From contig CAJTXS010000007.1 of assembly GCA_910583735.1 (NCBI GenBank), positions 1 through 64,000 on the forward strand: a stretch of DNA of 64,000 nucleotides. Reading direction: 5' to 3'. A model generated the notes under the pieces. It was given only the letters and a program-made list of their open reading frames with translations. It had not been told where the DNA came from and did not search any database. The DNA comes from an uncultured Christensenella sp. Lineage in GTDB: Bacteria > Bacillota > Clostridia > Christensenellales > UBA3700. Positions 35,426 to 43,480 of this stretch are shown piece after piece. Positions within the stretch are counted from its first letter, which is position 1; each line of letters opens with the position of its first letter. The translations under genes were made by a program, and so were the position numbers.

Positions 35426-36196
35426 TTAGTTAAGTTCGGAATTTGCAGGCGCATCGGATGAGACGGCTTCGGTCTCTTCCGCGGCAGGCTCTTCCTCGTC
35501 GACGGAATAAGCAACTCCTTCTTTAGCCTCGATTACGGCGTTAGCCATAATGCCCGCTATCAATTTAATTGCTCTGATAGCGTCGTCGTTGCCGGGGATA
35601 ACATAATCCACGAGATCGGGATCGCAATTGGTATCGACAAGACCTACTACGGGGATACCGAGCTTGCGAGCTTCCTTAACGGCAATCTCTTCATTCTTGA
35701 TATCCACGACGAACATTACGCCGGGCAGTCCGCCCATAGTCTTAATACCGCCGAGATTGGCCTCGAGCTTATCTCTCTCCGCCTTGAGCTTGGATACTTC
35801 TTTCTTGGGAAGGAGATCGAATTCGCCGATTATCTCCATTTGATTGATCTTGTTAAGTCTGTCGATACGGCTTCTTATGGTCTTGTAATTGGTAAGGGTG
35901 CCGCCCAGCCATCTCTGATTGATGTAGAACATGCCGCATCTTACAGCCTCGTCCCTTATCGCGTCCTGAGCCTGCTTCTTGGTACCGACGAAGAGAATAT
36001 TCTTGCCGTCTTTAACGCTGTCGCGAACGAAAGCGTAAGCCTTCTCTACTTCTTCTACGGAAACTTCAAGGTTGATTATGTGGATATCATTCCTTGCCTG
36101 ATAGATGTACTTGGACATCTTGGGATTCCATTTCTTGGTCTGATGACCGAAATGTACGCCTGCCTCGAGCAGGTTCTTCATTGTAACTACTGCCAT
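35426..36196 (-). CDS. rpsB: 30S ribosomal protein S2
   Basis: A 256-residue S2 protein with LLEAGVHFGHQTKKWNPKM at the start, the LFVGTKKQAQ and YINQRWLGGTLTN core, and PVVGLVDTNCDPD. The acidic C-terminal tail (about 230-256, EEPAAEETEA) is species-variable. The leader of about 100 nt may hold an autoregulatory element, as known for rpsB in other bacteria; AAAAAAGGAG precedes the start. Confidence 0.97.
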   Translation of the reverse strand: MAVVTMKNLLEAGVHFGHQTKKWNPKMSKYIYQARNDIHIINLEVSVEEVEKAYAFVRDSVKDGKNILFVGTKKQAQDAIRDEAVRCGMFYINQRWLGGTLTNYKTIRSRIDRLNKINQMEIIGEFDLLPKKEVSKLKAERDKLEANLGGIKTMGGLPGVMFVVDIKNEEIAVKEARKLGIPVVGLVDTNCDPDLVDYVIPGNDDAIRAIKLIAGIMANAVIEAKEGVAYSVDEEEPAAEETEAVSSDAPANSELN

Positions 36197-36305
36197 TGTA
36201 AATACTCCTTTTTTGTTTTACTCTTCCCCGTCGCATCGTCGCAATGCAGCTACTGTTACCAGCATCAACCGTATCGCTACGCGTCGGGTGTTTATTGCTT
36301 TATAG

Positions 36306-36335
36306 ATTATATCATATTATATTTTACAAAATCAA
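36306..36335 (-). promoter_or_regulatory. Sigma-A promoter of rpsB-tsf with a roughly 100-nt leader
   Basis: Minus-strand TTGATT (36330-36335), 18-bp spacer and TATAAT (36306-36311). The start site is expected near 36299, leaving about 100 nt before rpsB. The leader contains the direct repeat GCGAC-GAT-GCGAC near 36230-36245. A ribosomal-protein leader is plausible but not matched to a known motif. Confidence 0.75.
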
Positions 36336-36392
36336 ACGATTTGTGCTTATACAATCAACAATTAATCATTATAAATTTTACGATATTGCACT

Positions 36393-37073
36393 CTACTTGA
36401 TTGCCGCCATTACGCAGAATTTGCGATTGGCATATATGCACTCTACTGTGTCGAAGCCGCAACGCTTGAGCATATCTGTCTCTTGCGGCACGGAGCACTC
36501 CCTGTCTAATTTTCTGCGCTCATGCCACAGCGCAATATCCTTGGCGGACAGTCCGCTGTTATTTATATGCTCTATCCAGAAGTCGTCGAAGCATGCGTTC
36601 ATCGCTTTGCTATCCGCTCTAAACTGATCATAGTTTACGAATATGCCGCCCTTAGGCAACTTATCGTAAATATTTGAAAATAATTTTATTTTGTCCGCGT
36701 CCTCTAAGTGATGTATAGACAGCGCCGAAATAAAGGCGTCACAAGCATCGCACGGCAACTCGTCTATATAATTCATGCCGAGATATGATATATTGGCTAT
36801 CCCCGCAAATCTCTTGCGCGCTATCTCGAGCATCTCCGCGGCTATATCTACAAGCACGTATTTTGCATCCGGAAATCTCCTGTACCACAATTCCGTGAGC
36901 AATCCGGTGCCCGCGCCCAAGTCGACTATAGTCTTGGGATTATTAATTATAGACGAGACAAATGCCGTCGTCCGGTTGTAAAACTCATCGTAGCAAGGTA
37001 TAAATCTCTTACGATTGATATCGTATTCTCGGGCTATCAAATTAAATTGTTCTTCTATGCTCATATATCTCAA
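36393..37073 (-). CDS. Class I SAM-dependent methyltransferase
   Basis: A 226-residue Rossmann-fold methyltransferase. Motif I is TIVDLGAGTGLLTE (about 68-81), with the acidic residue of motif II in YVLVDIAAEML and motif IV in CDAFISALSIHHLED. The class cannot be narrowed to a substrate; small-molecule methylation is likelier than RNA. It stands alone between the rpsB promoter region and the MATE gene. Two in-frame ATGs (37073 and 37064) are possible starts. Confidence 0.85.
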   Translation of the reverse strand: MRYMSIEEQFNLIAREYDINRKRFIPCYDEFYNRTTAFVSSIINNPKTIVDLGAGTGLLTELWYRRFPDAKYVLVDIAAEMLEIARKRFAGIANISYLGMNYIDELPCDACDAFISALSIHHLEDADKIKLFSNIYDKLPKGGIFVNYDQFRADSKAMNACFDDFWIEHINNSGLSAKDIALWHERRKLDRECSVPQETDMLKRCGFDTVECIYANRKFCVMAAIK

Positions 37074-37224
37074 CTTTGCTTTTATTTATTTCTAATTTAT
37101 TACAAGAATGATTTGTCATCTTTCTCGTTATTATTAATATAACATATATAATATATAAAAAGTGTAATATCAGTTAAAAAGGACTTTATCAATTTTAATA
37201 AGTCAACATTGCTTATTATAACAG

Positions 37225-38652
37225 TCAACCGTTATCGACGTCCTCTTGCTTTTGTGTCGCGCTATTTAGGAATTCTTCTCGCTTCTTGAAAATCTTGGGA
37301 AAGGAAACAAATATCACGATAGCGGTAATTATACCTGCAATAAAATCCGCGATACCTTCGGACATATATGTTCCCTTAAAGCCGATAAAATGCGTCAGCG
37401 TAAAGCATAGCGGTATCAAAATTACTACCTTCCTAAGCACAGCCAATATGAGGGCGGACTTGGACTGCCCCAATGCCACATTTATGTTTTGCAATGTCAT
37501 CTGCACAAAGAACATTATCGAGCCCATTAAGAAAAGCGGCGTATATGCTTTAACAATATTTTTTACGCTTTCGCTTGCGGAAAAAATATAAGCAAATACT
37601 TGCGGCGCGCTGAGAGATATTGTCCACAAAGTTATCGCGAAGACAAAAGCGATAATAGTGACATATTTAATCCCCTTCTTTAGCCTTACGGTGTCTCCTT
37701 TGCCGTAATTATAGCTTACAAAAGGTTGCATTCCGTATCCAAGTCCGTTAAGCGGAAGCGAAATCAACTGTAGCGCGCTCAGCATTATTGTCAATGCCGC
37801 CGTATAGTCGGGATTGCCTGCCGTAGAACGGTTAAGATTGACGTTAAACACTATCTGAATAGCGCTCTCCGTAATTGTCATTATAAAGGGCGTAAACCCG
37901 AGCGACAGTATACTTGCGACGGTTTTCGCCTGCGGCTTCATATACTTTAACTTGAATTTGAATATACTTCTTTTCGAAAAGAAGAAGGCGATTATCCATA
38001 CAAAAGAAATAAACTGCGATATGACGGTTGCAAGACTCGCGCCTTTAACGCCCATCTTCATTACGAAAATGAATATCGGATCCAGTGCAATATTAATAAT
38101 AGCGCCTATCGATACGGATATCATCGCTATAAGCGAACAGCCCTGCGCCGTAATAAACGGATTAAGTCCTTGCGCCAGCAGCACAAATAATGTTCCTGCC
38201 GAATAAATGCGAAGATACGAGACCGCAAAATCAACCGCATCCTGCGGACATCCGAAAGCAATAACGAGTTGCTTTGATAATATAAAGATGGATACGCTCA
38301 ATATAATACCTAAGCCTAAGAGCAATATGAATGCGGTATTGAATATCTTCGCTGCGCCTTGCTTATCCTGTTCGCCGAGCTTAATGCTCGCTCGAGGCGA
38401 AGCTCCCAATCCTATCAGAGAGGCAAAGCCTTGTATAACCAATGTGATAGGCAGAACTATGCCCAATGCAGCCAAAGCGTTCATGCCTGCGCCATCGATT
38501 TTCGCAACGAAGATTCTATCTACTATATTATATAGGAATGTGATAAGCTGAGCTATCACCGCAGGTATCGTCAACTTAAATACGAGCGGCAATATCTTCC
38601 CCGAGCCCAGTCTATCGCTTGAATTAATATAAGCATCTTTACTATACGACAT
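37225..38652 (-). CDS. MATE-family efflux transporter
   Basis: A 475-residue inner-membrane protein with 12 predicted helices in two halves of the MatE fold (for example LITFLYNIVDRIFVAK near the start and MEP-like GLGYGMQPFVSYNYGKGD in the second half). MATE pumps export cationic drugs or dyes in exchange for Na+ or H+. The substrate here is unknown. Its promoter places the -10 box 9 bp before the start codon, so the 5' leader is predicted to be only about three bases. Confidence 0.9.
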   Translation of the reverse strand: MSYSKDAYINSSDRLGSGKILPLVFKLTIPAVIAQLITFLYNIVDRIFVAKIDGAGMNALAALGIVLPITLVIQGFASLIGLGASPRASIKLGEQDKQGAAKIFNTAFILLLGLGIILSVSIFILSKQLVIAFGCPQDAVDFAVSYLRIYSAGTLFVLLAQGLNPFITAQGCSLIAMISVSIGAIINIALDPIFIFVMKMGVKGASLATVISQFISFVWIIAFFFSKRSIFKFKLKYMKPQAKTVASILSLGFTPFIMTITESAIQIVFNVNLNRSTAGNPDYTAALTIMLSALQLISLPLNGLGYGMQPFVSYNYGKGDTVRLKKGIKYVTIIAFVFAITLWTISLSAPQVFAYIFSASESVKNIVKAYTPLFLMGSIMFFVQMTLQNINVALGQSKSALILAVLRKVVILIPLCFTLTHFIGFKGTYMSEGIADFIAGIITAIVIFVSFPKIFKKREEFLNSATQKQEDVDNG

Positions 38653-38661
38653 ATTGTTACA

Positions 38662-38690
38662 ATCATAGCATTTACAACAGCGTATTTCAA
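38662..38690 (-). promoter_or_regulatory. MATE gene promoter, nearly leaderless geometry
   Basis: Minus-strand TTGAAA (38685-38690), 17-bp spacer and TATGAT (38662-38667). Nine bases separate the -10 box from the ATG, with no Shine-Dalgarno sequence between. Confidence 0.6.
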
Positions 38691-38831
38691 GAAATATAGC
38701 GCACGATAGCTAATTTATACCAACTAATAATTTATTATGTGTCATCGTATATACAGATATAATTATTTTTTTACAGACAAAATTTCTTATAGTATAAAAA
38801 TCTGCGATTAATGCGCGCTGACTTTACTTTG

Positions 38832-39395
38832 TCAATCTTCTATAAATTCCACTTTGCCTGTGTCAATGTGATAGATGGCACCTATGACTTTTGCGGATAC
38901 GTTTTCCTGCGATAAAGCATTACTAATCGCGCGCGCTTCTGATTTGACGTTCAATTTGCATGCCGCATAATCGTTATTCTCGTCTCCGATAGCGAGCTTT
39001 ATCTTATCTGTAATTGATTTTATATGACCTTCGGCTCCGCCGCAGATAGCCGCATTGACAGCGCCGCAACAGGTATGTCCTAAGACTACTACGAGCGGAG
39101 CATTTAGGTGAGACAATGCGTATTCGATACTGCCTATCGCAATATTGTCGGTTATGTTGCCCGCAACGCGAATGACAAATAAGTCTCCTATTCCCGCGCT
39201 GAATATACTTTCGGGCAACACGCGAGAATCGGAGCAAGAAACAATTACCGCACAAGGCGATTGACCGTTTCTGAAAGTATGTAACCTTGCTTCGGGCGAA
39301 ATATCTCCATCGCTCTTATAAGCGCGTAGATACTTTTCGTTGCCGTCCTTCAACGCTTTTAACGATATTTCCCACTTCTCTGCTTTACCTTGCAT
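38832..39395 (-). CDS. Beta-type carbonic anhydrase
   Basis: Interconverts CO2 and bicarbonate. The 187-residue protein has all beta-class zinc and active-site residues: C54, D56 and R58 in SCSDSR, H107 and C110 in GHTCCGAV. It is shorter than plant enzymes and typical of bacterial single-domain forms. No signal peptide, so it is cytoplasmic. Shine-Dalgarno GAGGAG lies 10 bases before the start. It stands alone between two AT-rich gaps. Confidence 0.93.
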   Translation of the reverse strand: MQGKAEKWEISLKALKDGNEKYLRAYKSDGDISPEARLHTFRNGQSPCAVIVSCSDSRVLPESIFSAGIGDLFVIRVAGNITDNIAIGSIEYALSHLNAPLVVVLGHTCCGAVNAAICGGAEGHIKSITDKIKLAIGDENNDYAACKLNVKSEARAISNALSQENVSAKVIGAIYHIDTGKVEFIED

Positions 39396-39726
39396 TATAT
39401 TGCAACTCCTCTATATTACGGTCCTTTAGCCGAGTATTTTTATTTTGACAAGTAATTAATTTGTAAATTTTTTTTAATAGCAATTCAACCGCTTTACATA
39501 ATTGTTTTATCATAATATTTCGGTTTTTTCAAGCGCATTAATTTACATGCTACTTAATTACTGTCTACTTTATGAAAAGACGAAATTGAATTCGCTTTTT
39601 ATTAGCAAATATTTTTTATGTAAAATTACGATTGGCGCACCGTTCATAAAATATTAATTAACTTATCGAGCTACTGCAATTTATCTCTTTTCTCGCATCT
39701 ACGCTGTAGCTGCAAATAATCGAAAT
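39396..39726. other. AT-rich interval, no gene seen
   Basis: 331 bp between the carbonic anhydrase start and the end of the next minus-strand gene. Short AT-rich stems occur but none has a convincing T-run. I see no RNA or peptide gene. Confidence 0.5.
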
Positions 39727-40461
39727 TTACTTCTTTCGTCTAAACCATTTTACAAGACATACCGCCAAAGCAATTGCAAAAGGAATATGAATGATAAAGT
39801 TAATCGGAATGGCAATCTTTGCGCATATACTGTTTTCAATAACGATAGATACGATTAAAAATACAAATGCAGCTATAAAGCATATAAGCCATAGACGATA
39901 TAAGATTTTAACTGATTTCTGCTTAAAAAATGCTCGCTCTATTCCGTATCTTGAATCGAGCACATAGATATCTTCCGAGAACTCTTCGCACACATTTACA
40001 AAATTTTTATGGATTTTGATTTTTACACAGTCAAGTTCCTGTAGATATCTAAACTCGTTAATATCGAATAAATAATCGGTAGTAAAAGTCTTTTCTTCTC
40101 CGCAGTCGTAATACGAAAGGACTAATGAGTATCTGATATTGGTGTTTGAATTTTTACTATAATGAGCAGATTTATAATATACGATCTTTGCAGTAGAGTT
40201 AATACCGAATTTATCCGTATTAAGTCCTTTTATTATACGATAAATATCCTTGCCGCCCATATAAAGCCCTAAGCAACCGAATACAAGCATAATTAATATT
40301 AAAAGTAACGGAAGAATTATTGCCGCGCCTATTTGAGCAAATCCGTGTTTAATAACATTGGAGATAATAAGCACAATTAAAGCGATTGCAAGCGAGGTAA
40401 AAACGCCGCCCACAATCAATTTTATCGCTATGCCGCCTATACTATATCTACGTCCGTGCAT
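39727..40461 (-). CDS. Hypothetical membrane protein, DUF3592-like
   Basis: A 244-residue protein with four predicted membrane helices: two near the N-terminus (about 10-32 and 42-66) and two at the C-terminus (about 187-208 and 214-238). Between them is a soluble beta-rich domain (about 84-180) with KIVYYKSAHYS and YSLVLSYYDCGEEKTF. The arrangement and the beta segment resemble DUF3592-type proteins, whose role is unknown; I cannot confirm it by eye. A promoter at 40503-40532 leaves an AT-rich leader of about 35 nt with no Shine-Dalgarno sequence. Confidence 0.75.
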   Translation of the reverse strand: MHGRRYSIGGIAIKLIVGGVFTSLAIALIVLIISNVIKHGFAQIGAAIILPLLLILIMLVFGCLGLYMGGKDIYRIIKGLNTDKFGINSTAKIVYYKSAHYSKNSNTNIRYSLVLSYYDCGEEKTFTTDYLFDINEFRYLQELDCVKIKIHKNFVNVCEEFSEDIYVLDSRYGIERAFFKQKSVKILYRLWLICFIAAFVFLIVSIVIENSICAKIAIPINFIIHIPFAIALAVCLVKWFRRKK

Positions 40462-40502
40462 TTTATATATATAATTTTAATCTATATTGCGTATTTTATG
40501 AA

Positions 40503-40532
40503 ATTATACCGCAAACAAATATTCTCTTACAA
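40503..40532 (-). promoter_or_regulatory. Promoter of the hypothetical membrane protein gene
   Basis: Minus-strand TTGTAA (40527-40532), 18-bp spacer and TATAAT (40503-40508). Confidence 0.6.
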
Positions 40533-40584
40533 GTCTATTGGCAATCAAATTATTAATAGCCATATTTTGAATTAATTTATAACA

Positions 40585-40617
40585 AAATAAAATGTTGCCT
40601 CATTATATAATGCAGGC
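40585..40617 (-). terminator. Possible terminator of the cysteine hydrolase gene
   Basis: On the minus strand GCC-T-G-CATTAT pairs with ATAATG-A-GGC, followed by AACATTTTATTTTG. The stem has an A/G mismatch and the tail is only moderately U-rich. It lies about 37 bp past the stop at 40654. Confidence 0.4.
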
Positions 40618-40653
40618 CGTAAAGATAATAATCGCATTTAGTTGCGTGATTAT

Positions 40654-41142
40654 TTAATGAAGTGAGCTCAATGTTTGGATATAGCACCCCTTACTTTCAT
40701 AATATTTCAACATTTCGGGAATTTTCTTTTTATCGTAGCTTGTAATGCAGTCGGATAACGCATGTACAATATAGCCGTTCTTTGTCATATTATAACAAGT
40801 GGATTTTACACAAGCGATAGCGTCTGCGCCTGCCACATAAAACTCATCAATTTGATTTTCGCTGATAAAGTCGGAGAACTCTTTGCTCGTCAACGCATTG
40901 CCTTTGCTCTTTACAAAAATATTGTCGGACACGACTTTCATATCTGCAACCAACTCTGCCCCGCGCGTATCGGGCTTAAATGTCCGCGTACCGGGTGTTA
41001 AATTATAATGTTTAATATATACAATATGGATTTTATTGTCTACAGCCCAATCAACAGCAGCATTGATATTACCGATCACCTCTTTATAATTTTTAGTAAT
41101 ATCATTTTGAATATCAATTACGACCAGCGCTTTATTATTCAT
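40654..41142 (-). CDS. Isochorismatase-family cysteine hydrolase
   Basis: A 162-residue hydrolase of the nicotinamidase/isochorismatase superfamily. The catalytic triad is visible: D10 in VVIDIQND, a lysine at about 78-80 in FVKSKGNAL, and C111 in ADAIACVKST. It is shorter than classical nicotinamidases (about 200 residues) and the metal-binding His/Asp set is not obvious, so the substrate cannot be assigned. Weak promoter signals (TATAAT at 41159-41164) lie upstream. It is monocistronic. Confidence 0.85.
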   Translation of the reverse strand: MNNKALVVIDIQNDITKNYKEVIGNINAAVDWAVDNKIHIVYIKHYNLTPGTRTFKPDTRGAELVADMKVVSDNIFVKSKGNALTSKEFSDFISENQIDEFYVAGADAIACVKSTCYNMTKNGYIVHALSDCITSYDKKKIPEMLKYYESKGCYIQTLSSLH

Positions 41143-41241
41143 AGTCTACATCTCGCAAATTATATTTTTTTGATAATTCATTATAACATAATTACGATAC
41201 TTTTCAATCTGTAAGTCAATTTAATTTATTTTTAATAACAT

Positions 41242-41269
41242 TCGGGCGGTTGATTCTACAAGCGCCCGA
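41242..41269. repeat. GC-rich inverted repeat between two orphan genes
   Basis: TCGGGCG (41242-41248) pairs with CGCCCGA (41263-41269) across a 14-nt loop, in very AT-rich surroundings. No T-run follows on either strand. It may end the 81-aa ORF transcript in a factor-dependent way or insulate the cysteine hydrolase promoter. Confidence 0.5.
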
Positions 41270-41302
41270 CACAATGAAAAAATTAAAACGCTTTATTCAT
41301 GC

Positions 41303-41338
41303 TATGCAACCCTAAAGCATGCGCTTTAGAGATGCATA
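41303..41338 (-). ncRNA. Two-tier hairpin in the 3' region of the 81-aa ORF transcript
   Basis: Outer stem TATGCA/TGCATA (41303-41308 with 41333-41338), a symmetrical 3x3 internal loop, inner stem CTAAAGC/GCTTTAG and a 4-nt loop. It begins about 30 nt after the ORF stop. No U-tract follows. The type label is tentative; it is a candidate structured RNA element only. Confidence 0.4.
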
Positions 41339-41369
41339 ACCGATTATATATTATGTTTAAGACCTATCC

Positions 41370-41615
41370 TTAGCCCTCATAGCGGTCAAGGTTGGCGCGG
41401 ATAGCTTCGATGAGGCGCTTTTCTGCGGCAACTTTAGCATCTCTTGCAACCTTAGTGCAGACAAAAGTGCCGTAAAGCTTCGAAAGGTCGTCTACGAGAT
41501 TATTAAGATGAACTGTGTCAAGAATATTTGCCGAACCGCAAAGTTCCTCCTCGGTAAATGCGGTTTTTGTCGGTGCAGACGTAGTTGCAGTCGTGTCGGT
41601 AATGATCTTCTCCAT
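41370..41615 (-). CDS. Hypothetical small protein, 81 residues
   Basis: I do not recognise it. A Thr/Ala-rich N-terminus (about 1-20) is followed by a mostly helical region (about 21-80): FTEEEL, DTVHLNNLVDDLSKLYG and AAEKRLIEAIRANLD. It has two cysteines (in EELCGSA and FVCTKV), no membrane segment and no known motif. Shine-Dalgarno AGGAG lies 9 bases before the ATG. It has its own promoter and a leader of about 147 nt with competing hairpins, unusual for so small a gene. A regulatory or structural role is possible, but function is unknown. Confidence 0.7.
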   Translation of the reverse strand: MEKIITDTTATTSAPTKTAFTEEELCGSANILDTVHLNNLVDDLSKLYGTFVCTKVARDAKVAAEKRLIEAIRANLDRYEG

Positions 41616-41762
41616 AGAAAATATCTCCTATAATATTTATTTTTGTCCCGATTTACATAACGCTGCCGCGGATAGCCTTATGCAATGTAGTCCCATACTA
41701 TTGGGCGAGACATCCTACTTGTAAGCGCGAAGATTACCAAATAAGTAGGCTCGGTAACATGT
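41616..41762 (-). promoter_or_regulatory. Structured 5' leader of the 81-aa ORF (candidate cis-regulatory RNA)
   Basis: About 147 nt from the predicted start site to the ORF. One hairpin pairs CCTACTT (41714-41720) with AAGTAGG (41743-41749), with GTAA/TTAC inside. An alternative TTACC/GGTAA pairing uses bases of the same region and encloses one arm of the first, so the two cannot form together. A CCCA/TGGG hairpin (41692-41695 with 41702-41705) follows. No known riboswitch core is recognised. Confidence 0.45.
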
Positions 41763-41768
41763 CGCGTT

Positions 41769-41797
41769 ATCATATCATACGTTATAAATGTGTTGAA
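41769..41797 (-). promoter_or_regulatory. Promoter of the 81-aa ORF and its leader
   Basis: Minus-strand TTCAAC (41792-41797), 17-bp spacer and TATGAT (41769-41774). A second overlapping TATGAT begins 5 bp upstream. Confidence 0.6.
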
Positions 41798-42015
41798 AAT
41801 GCGTAATTATTTTGCAAAAATTGTCGATGAAATTACTTTACATATTTCTCGCTGTTAATATTTATAAACCGCGTAACTTGTTGAATCGCTTATTTGCACA
41901 TTTTGTAAAAGAAGTGAAACGGAATTTACAAAAAAAATTTTAATAAATTGACGATATAATAAATATTTTTATTAGTCGATTTAACAAAATACTCTTTCAA
42001 TTCCAAGTTTTTATA
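41798..42015. other. AT-rich interval, no gene seen
   Basis: About 218 bp, very AT-rich, between the leader promoter and the broken membrane-protein gene. No ORF, hairpin or motif I can support. Confidence 0.4.
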
Positions 42016-42339
42016 TCATTTTATAGTAGATAAGAACAGTATTCTATTTTCGTTTAGTAGATGGACAAATTGTTCTATATTATGTTTTTCGGCTTTCAGT
42101 GATAAAGCTTCTTTAACTTCGCATGCATCTAAACAATTGTTTAATTCAATAATATGTTCATAAAGATACATTTTTATTGATTCGTCGATTTGCTCGACCT
42201 TTTTGGTTTTCCTAATATATTAAGCATCTCCGCCTCGGACATTCCCTTATGGATATTATTTAATTGAGCAGGCGATTTTTTTGCTGAAATGCAATGCAGG
42301 GACAACTATTAACACTATAATCACAGTTATTGCAATCAT
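42016..42339 (-). pseudogene. Frameshifted small membrane protein with an SmpA/OmlA-like motif
   Basis: Three frames join into one plausible protein of about 108 residues. Frame 1 (from the ATG at 42339) gives a membrane helix MIAITVIIVLIVVPALHFSKK. Frame 2, entered at the A7 run 42276-42282, gives SPAQLNNIHKGMSEAEM then LNILGKPK; the GMSEAEMLNILGKP pattern is typical of small lipoprotein folds such as SmpA/OmlA. Frame 3, entered at the A5 run near 42199-42206, gives KKVEQIDESIKMYLYEH and continues for about 45 residues to a TGA at 42016. Both breaks are in A-runs. Either a young pseudogene or homopolymer errors in the assembly. The family match is my reading of one motif. Confidence 0.6.
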
Positions 42340-42484
42340 GCCGATAAATATATATAATATCTAGTCTATAATAGCTACCTTTGTAAATATATTATCACTT
42401 ATTATAAAATATCGCGAATAAATATTTCTCAAAATAACTTTTGGCACTGCTGTATGTGCTTAATAAATAAGCGCGCCGCAAAAG

Positions 42485-42513
42485 AAAAAACCTAAAACAA
42501 ATTTATTTTAGGC
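42485..42513 (-). terminator. Second terminator-like hairpin after the flavodoxin-ferredoxin gene
   Basis: Minus-strand stem CCTAAAA/TTTTAGG (42491-42497 with 42506-42512) and 8-nt loop, then TTTTTTCTTTT. It lies about 95 bp beyond the first terminator, so it either backs it up or ends a separate short transcript. Confidence 0.65.
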
Positions 42514-42607
42514 TTAATTGGTGGACGACAACGTGTGCCGTAAGAACCGTTTCAAAGGCAAAATCACGTAGACTCAAAAACCGCAAAAAGTAGTCGCTCG
42601 ACACAAA
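42514..42607. other. Unexplained block between two terminators
   Basis: Base composition here is more balanced than in the flanks. On plus, a TTG-initiated reading gives LVDDNVCRKNRFKGKIT and then a stop. It could be the tail of a lost gene, part of a former mobile element or a short RNA. I do not recognise it. Confidence 0.35.
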
Positions 42608-42644
42608 GAAAAAAAGACTGACAAGATAGTTAGTCTTATCAGCC
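42608..42644 (-). terminator. Terminator of the flavodoxin-ferredoxin gene
   Basis: An 11-bp stem (two G-U pairs) with a 7-nt loop, 42616-42644, followed by TTTTTTTC on the minus strand. It shares architecture and arm sequence (GACTGATAAGA-like) with the terminator after the tRNA operon. Confidence 0.8.
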
Positions 42645-42678
42645 ATACTACGTTAAATTGAAATTTATCGTTCGATCA

Positions 42679-43440
42679 TTATTTCTTGTAGTTATCAAAC
42701 TTACATTGTTCGTACACGTGTTTACCTATAATCGTAATCGCTTGTTTCGGGCAATTTGCAAAACAACGATAACACATAGTACATCTATCTCTATAAACTA
42801 CTGTATCCGCTATTACTATGTTCGACATCGGGCATATCAATACACACAAACCGCATTTTACGCATTTACTCTCATCTGTTCTAATTTTGGTAAAATAATG
42901 CTTTGTTTTTCCGCTGAAATATAATCTCTGACCGAACACCCCTACAATACGGTAAAAAAAATTCAATCCTTCTTTCGGAAATTTGCCGTTTTTTATCCTA
43001 TTGATAGTCAAGTCCATTTTGTGTTCAGCTTTTAATATTGTTTTACGATTTTCGTCAAGTGATTTTTTCAATAATTTAACGTCTCCTATACAATCAGGCA
43101 TTTTTAGATGTAAACCACCTAAAATTTCTGCGCCATACTTTTTGAATAAACGTGCTGAACATCCTGCGCCGTCGCCGCTGAATAAGCCCATAGTAGCAAT
43201 TACAAATATTTTCTTGCCGCGCCATAACTCGGCATTGTTTACAATAAACTCTCTAACTATCTTCGGCAAATTAGAATAATATACGGGATAGGCAAAAACA
43301 ATTTCATCGCTTGACTTTACGGCGGCTATTACTCCCGCGCGCTCAATCGCATAGGAAGCACCATTACTGTCAAGCTTATTTAAGACATATTCCACACAAT
43401 ATTTCGTGTTGCCCGTTCCACTAAAATAAACGCCTATCAT
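42679..43440 (-). CDS. EFR1-type flavodoxin/ferredoxin fusion protein
   Basis: A 253-residue electron-transfer protein. The N-terminal flavodoxin domain binds FMN through YFSGTGNTKY (about 5-14) and has FAYPVYYSNLP. The C-terminal ferredoxin domain has two 4Fe-4S motifs, CVKCGLCVLICP and CTMCYRCFANCP (about 190-235). Such EFRO/EFR1 fusions are common in anaerobes and pass low-potential electrons, but partners are not known. Its promoter lies at 43481-43509 and AGAGGG precedes the start at an 11-base spacing. It is monocistronic with its own terminator. Confidence 0.9.
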   Translation of the reverse strand: MIGVYFSGTGNTKYCVEYVLNKLDSNGASYAIERAGVIAAVKSSDEIVFAYPVYYSNLPKIVREFIVNNAELWRGKKIFVIATMGLFSGDGAGCSARLFKKYGAEILGGLHLKMPDCIGDVKLLKKSLDENRKTILKAEHKMDLTINRIKNGKFPKEGLNFFYRIVGVFGQRLYFSGKTKHYFTKIRTDESKCVKCGLCVLICPMSNIVIADTVVYRDRCTMCYRCFANCPKQAITIIGKHVYEQCKFDNYKK

Positions 43441-43480
43441 ATGAATCTTTGCCCTCTAACTTACTGTTTATTGTACAATT

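Noticed and set aside
36197..36305. Known rpsB leader or riboswitch motif
   Set aside because: The leader is long enough but I cannot match a consensus; only a direct repeat is clear.
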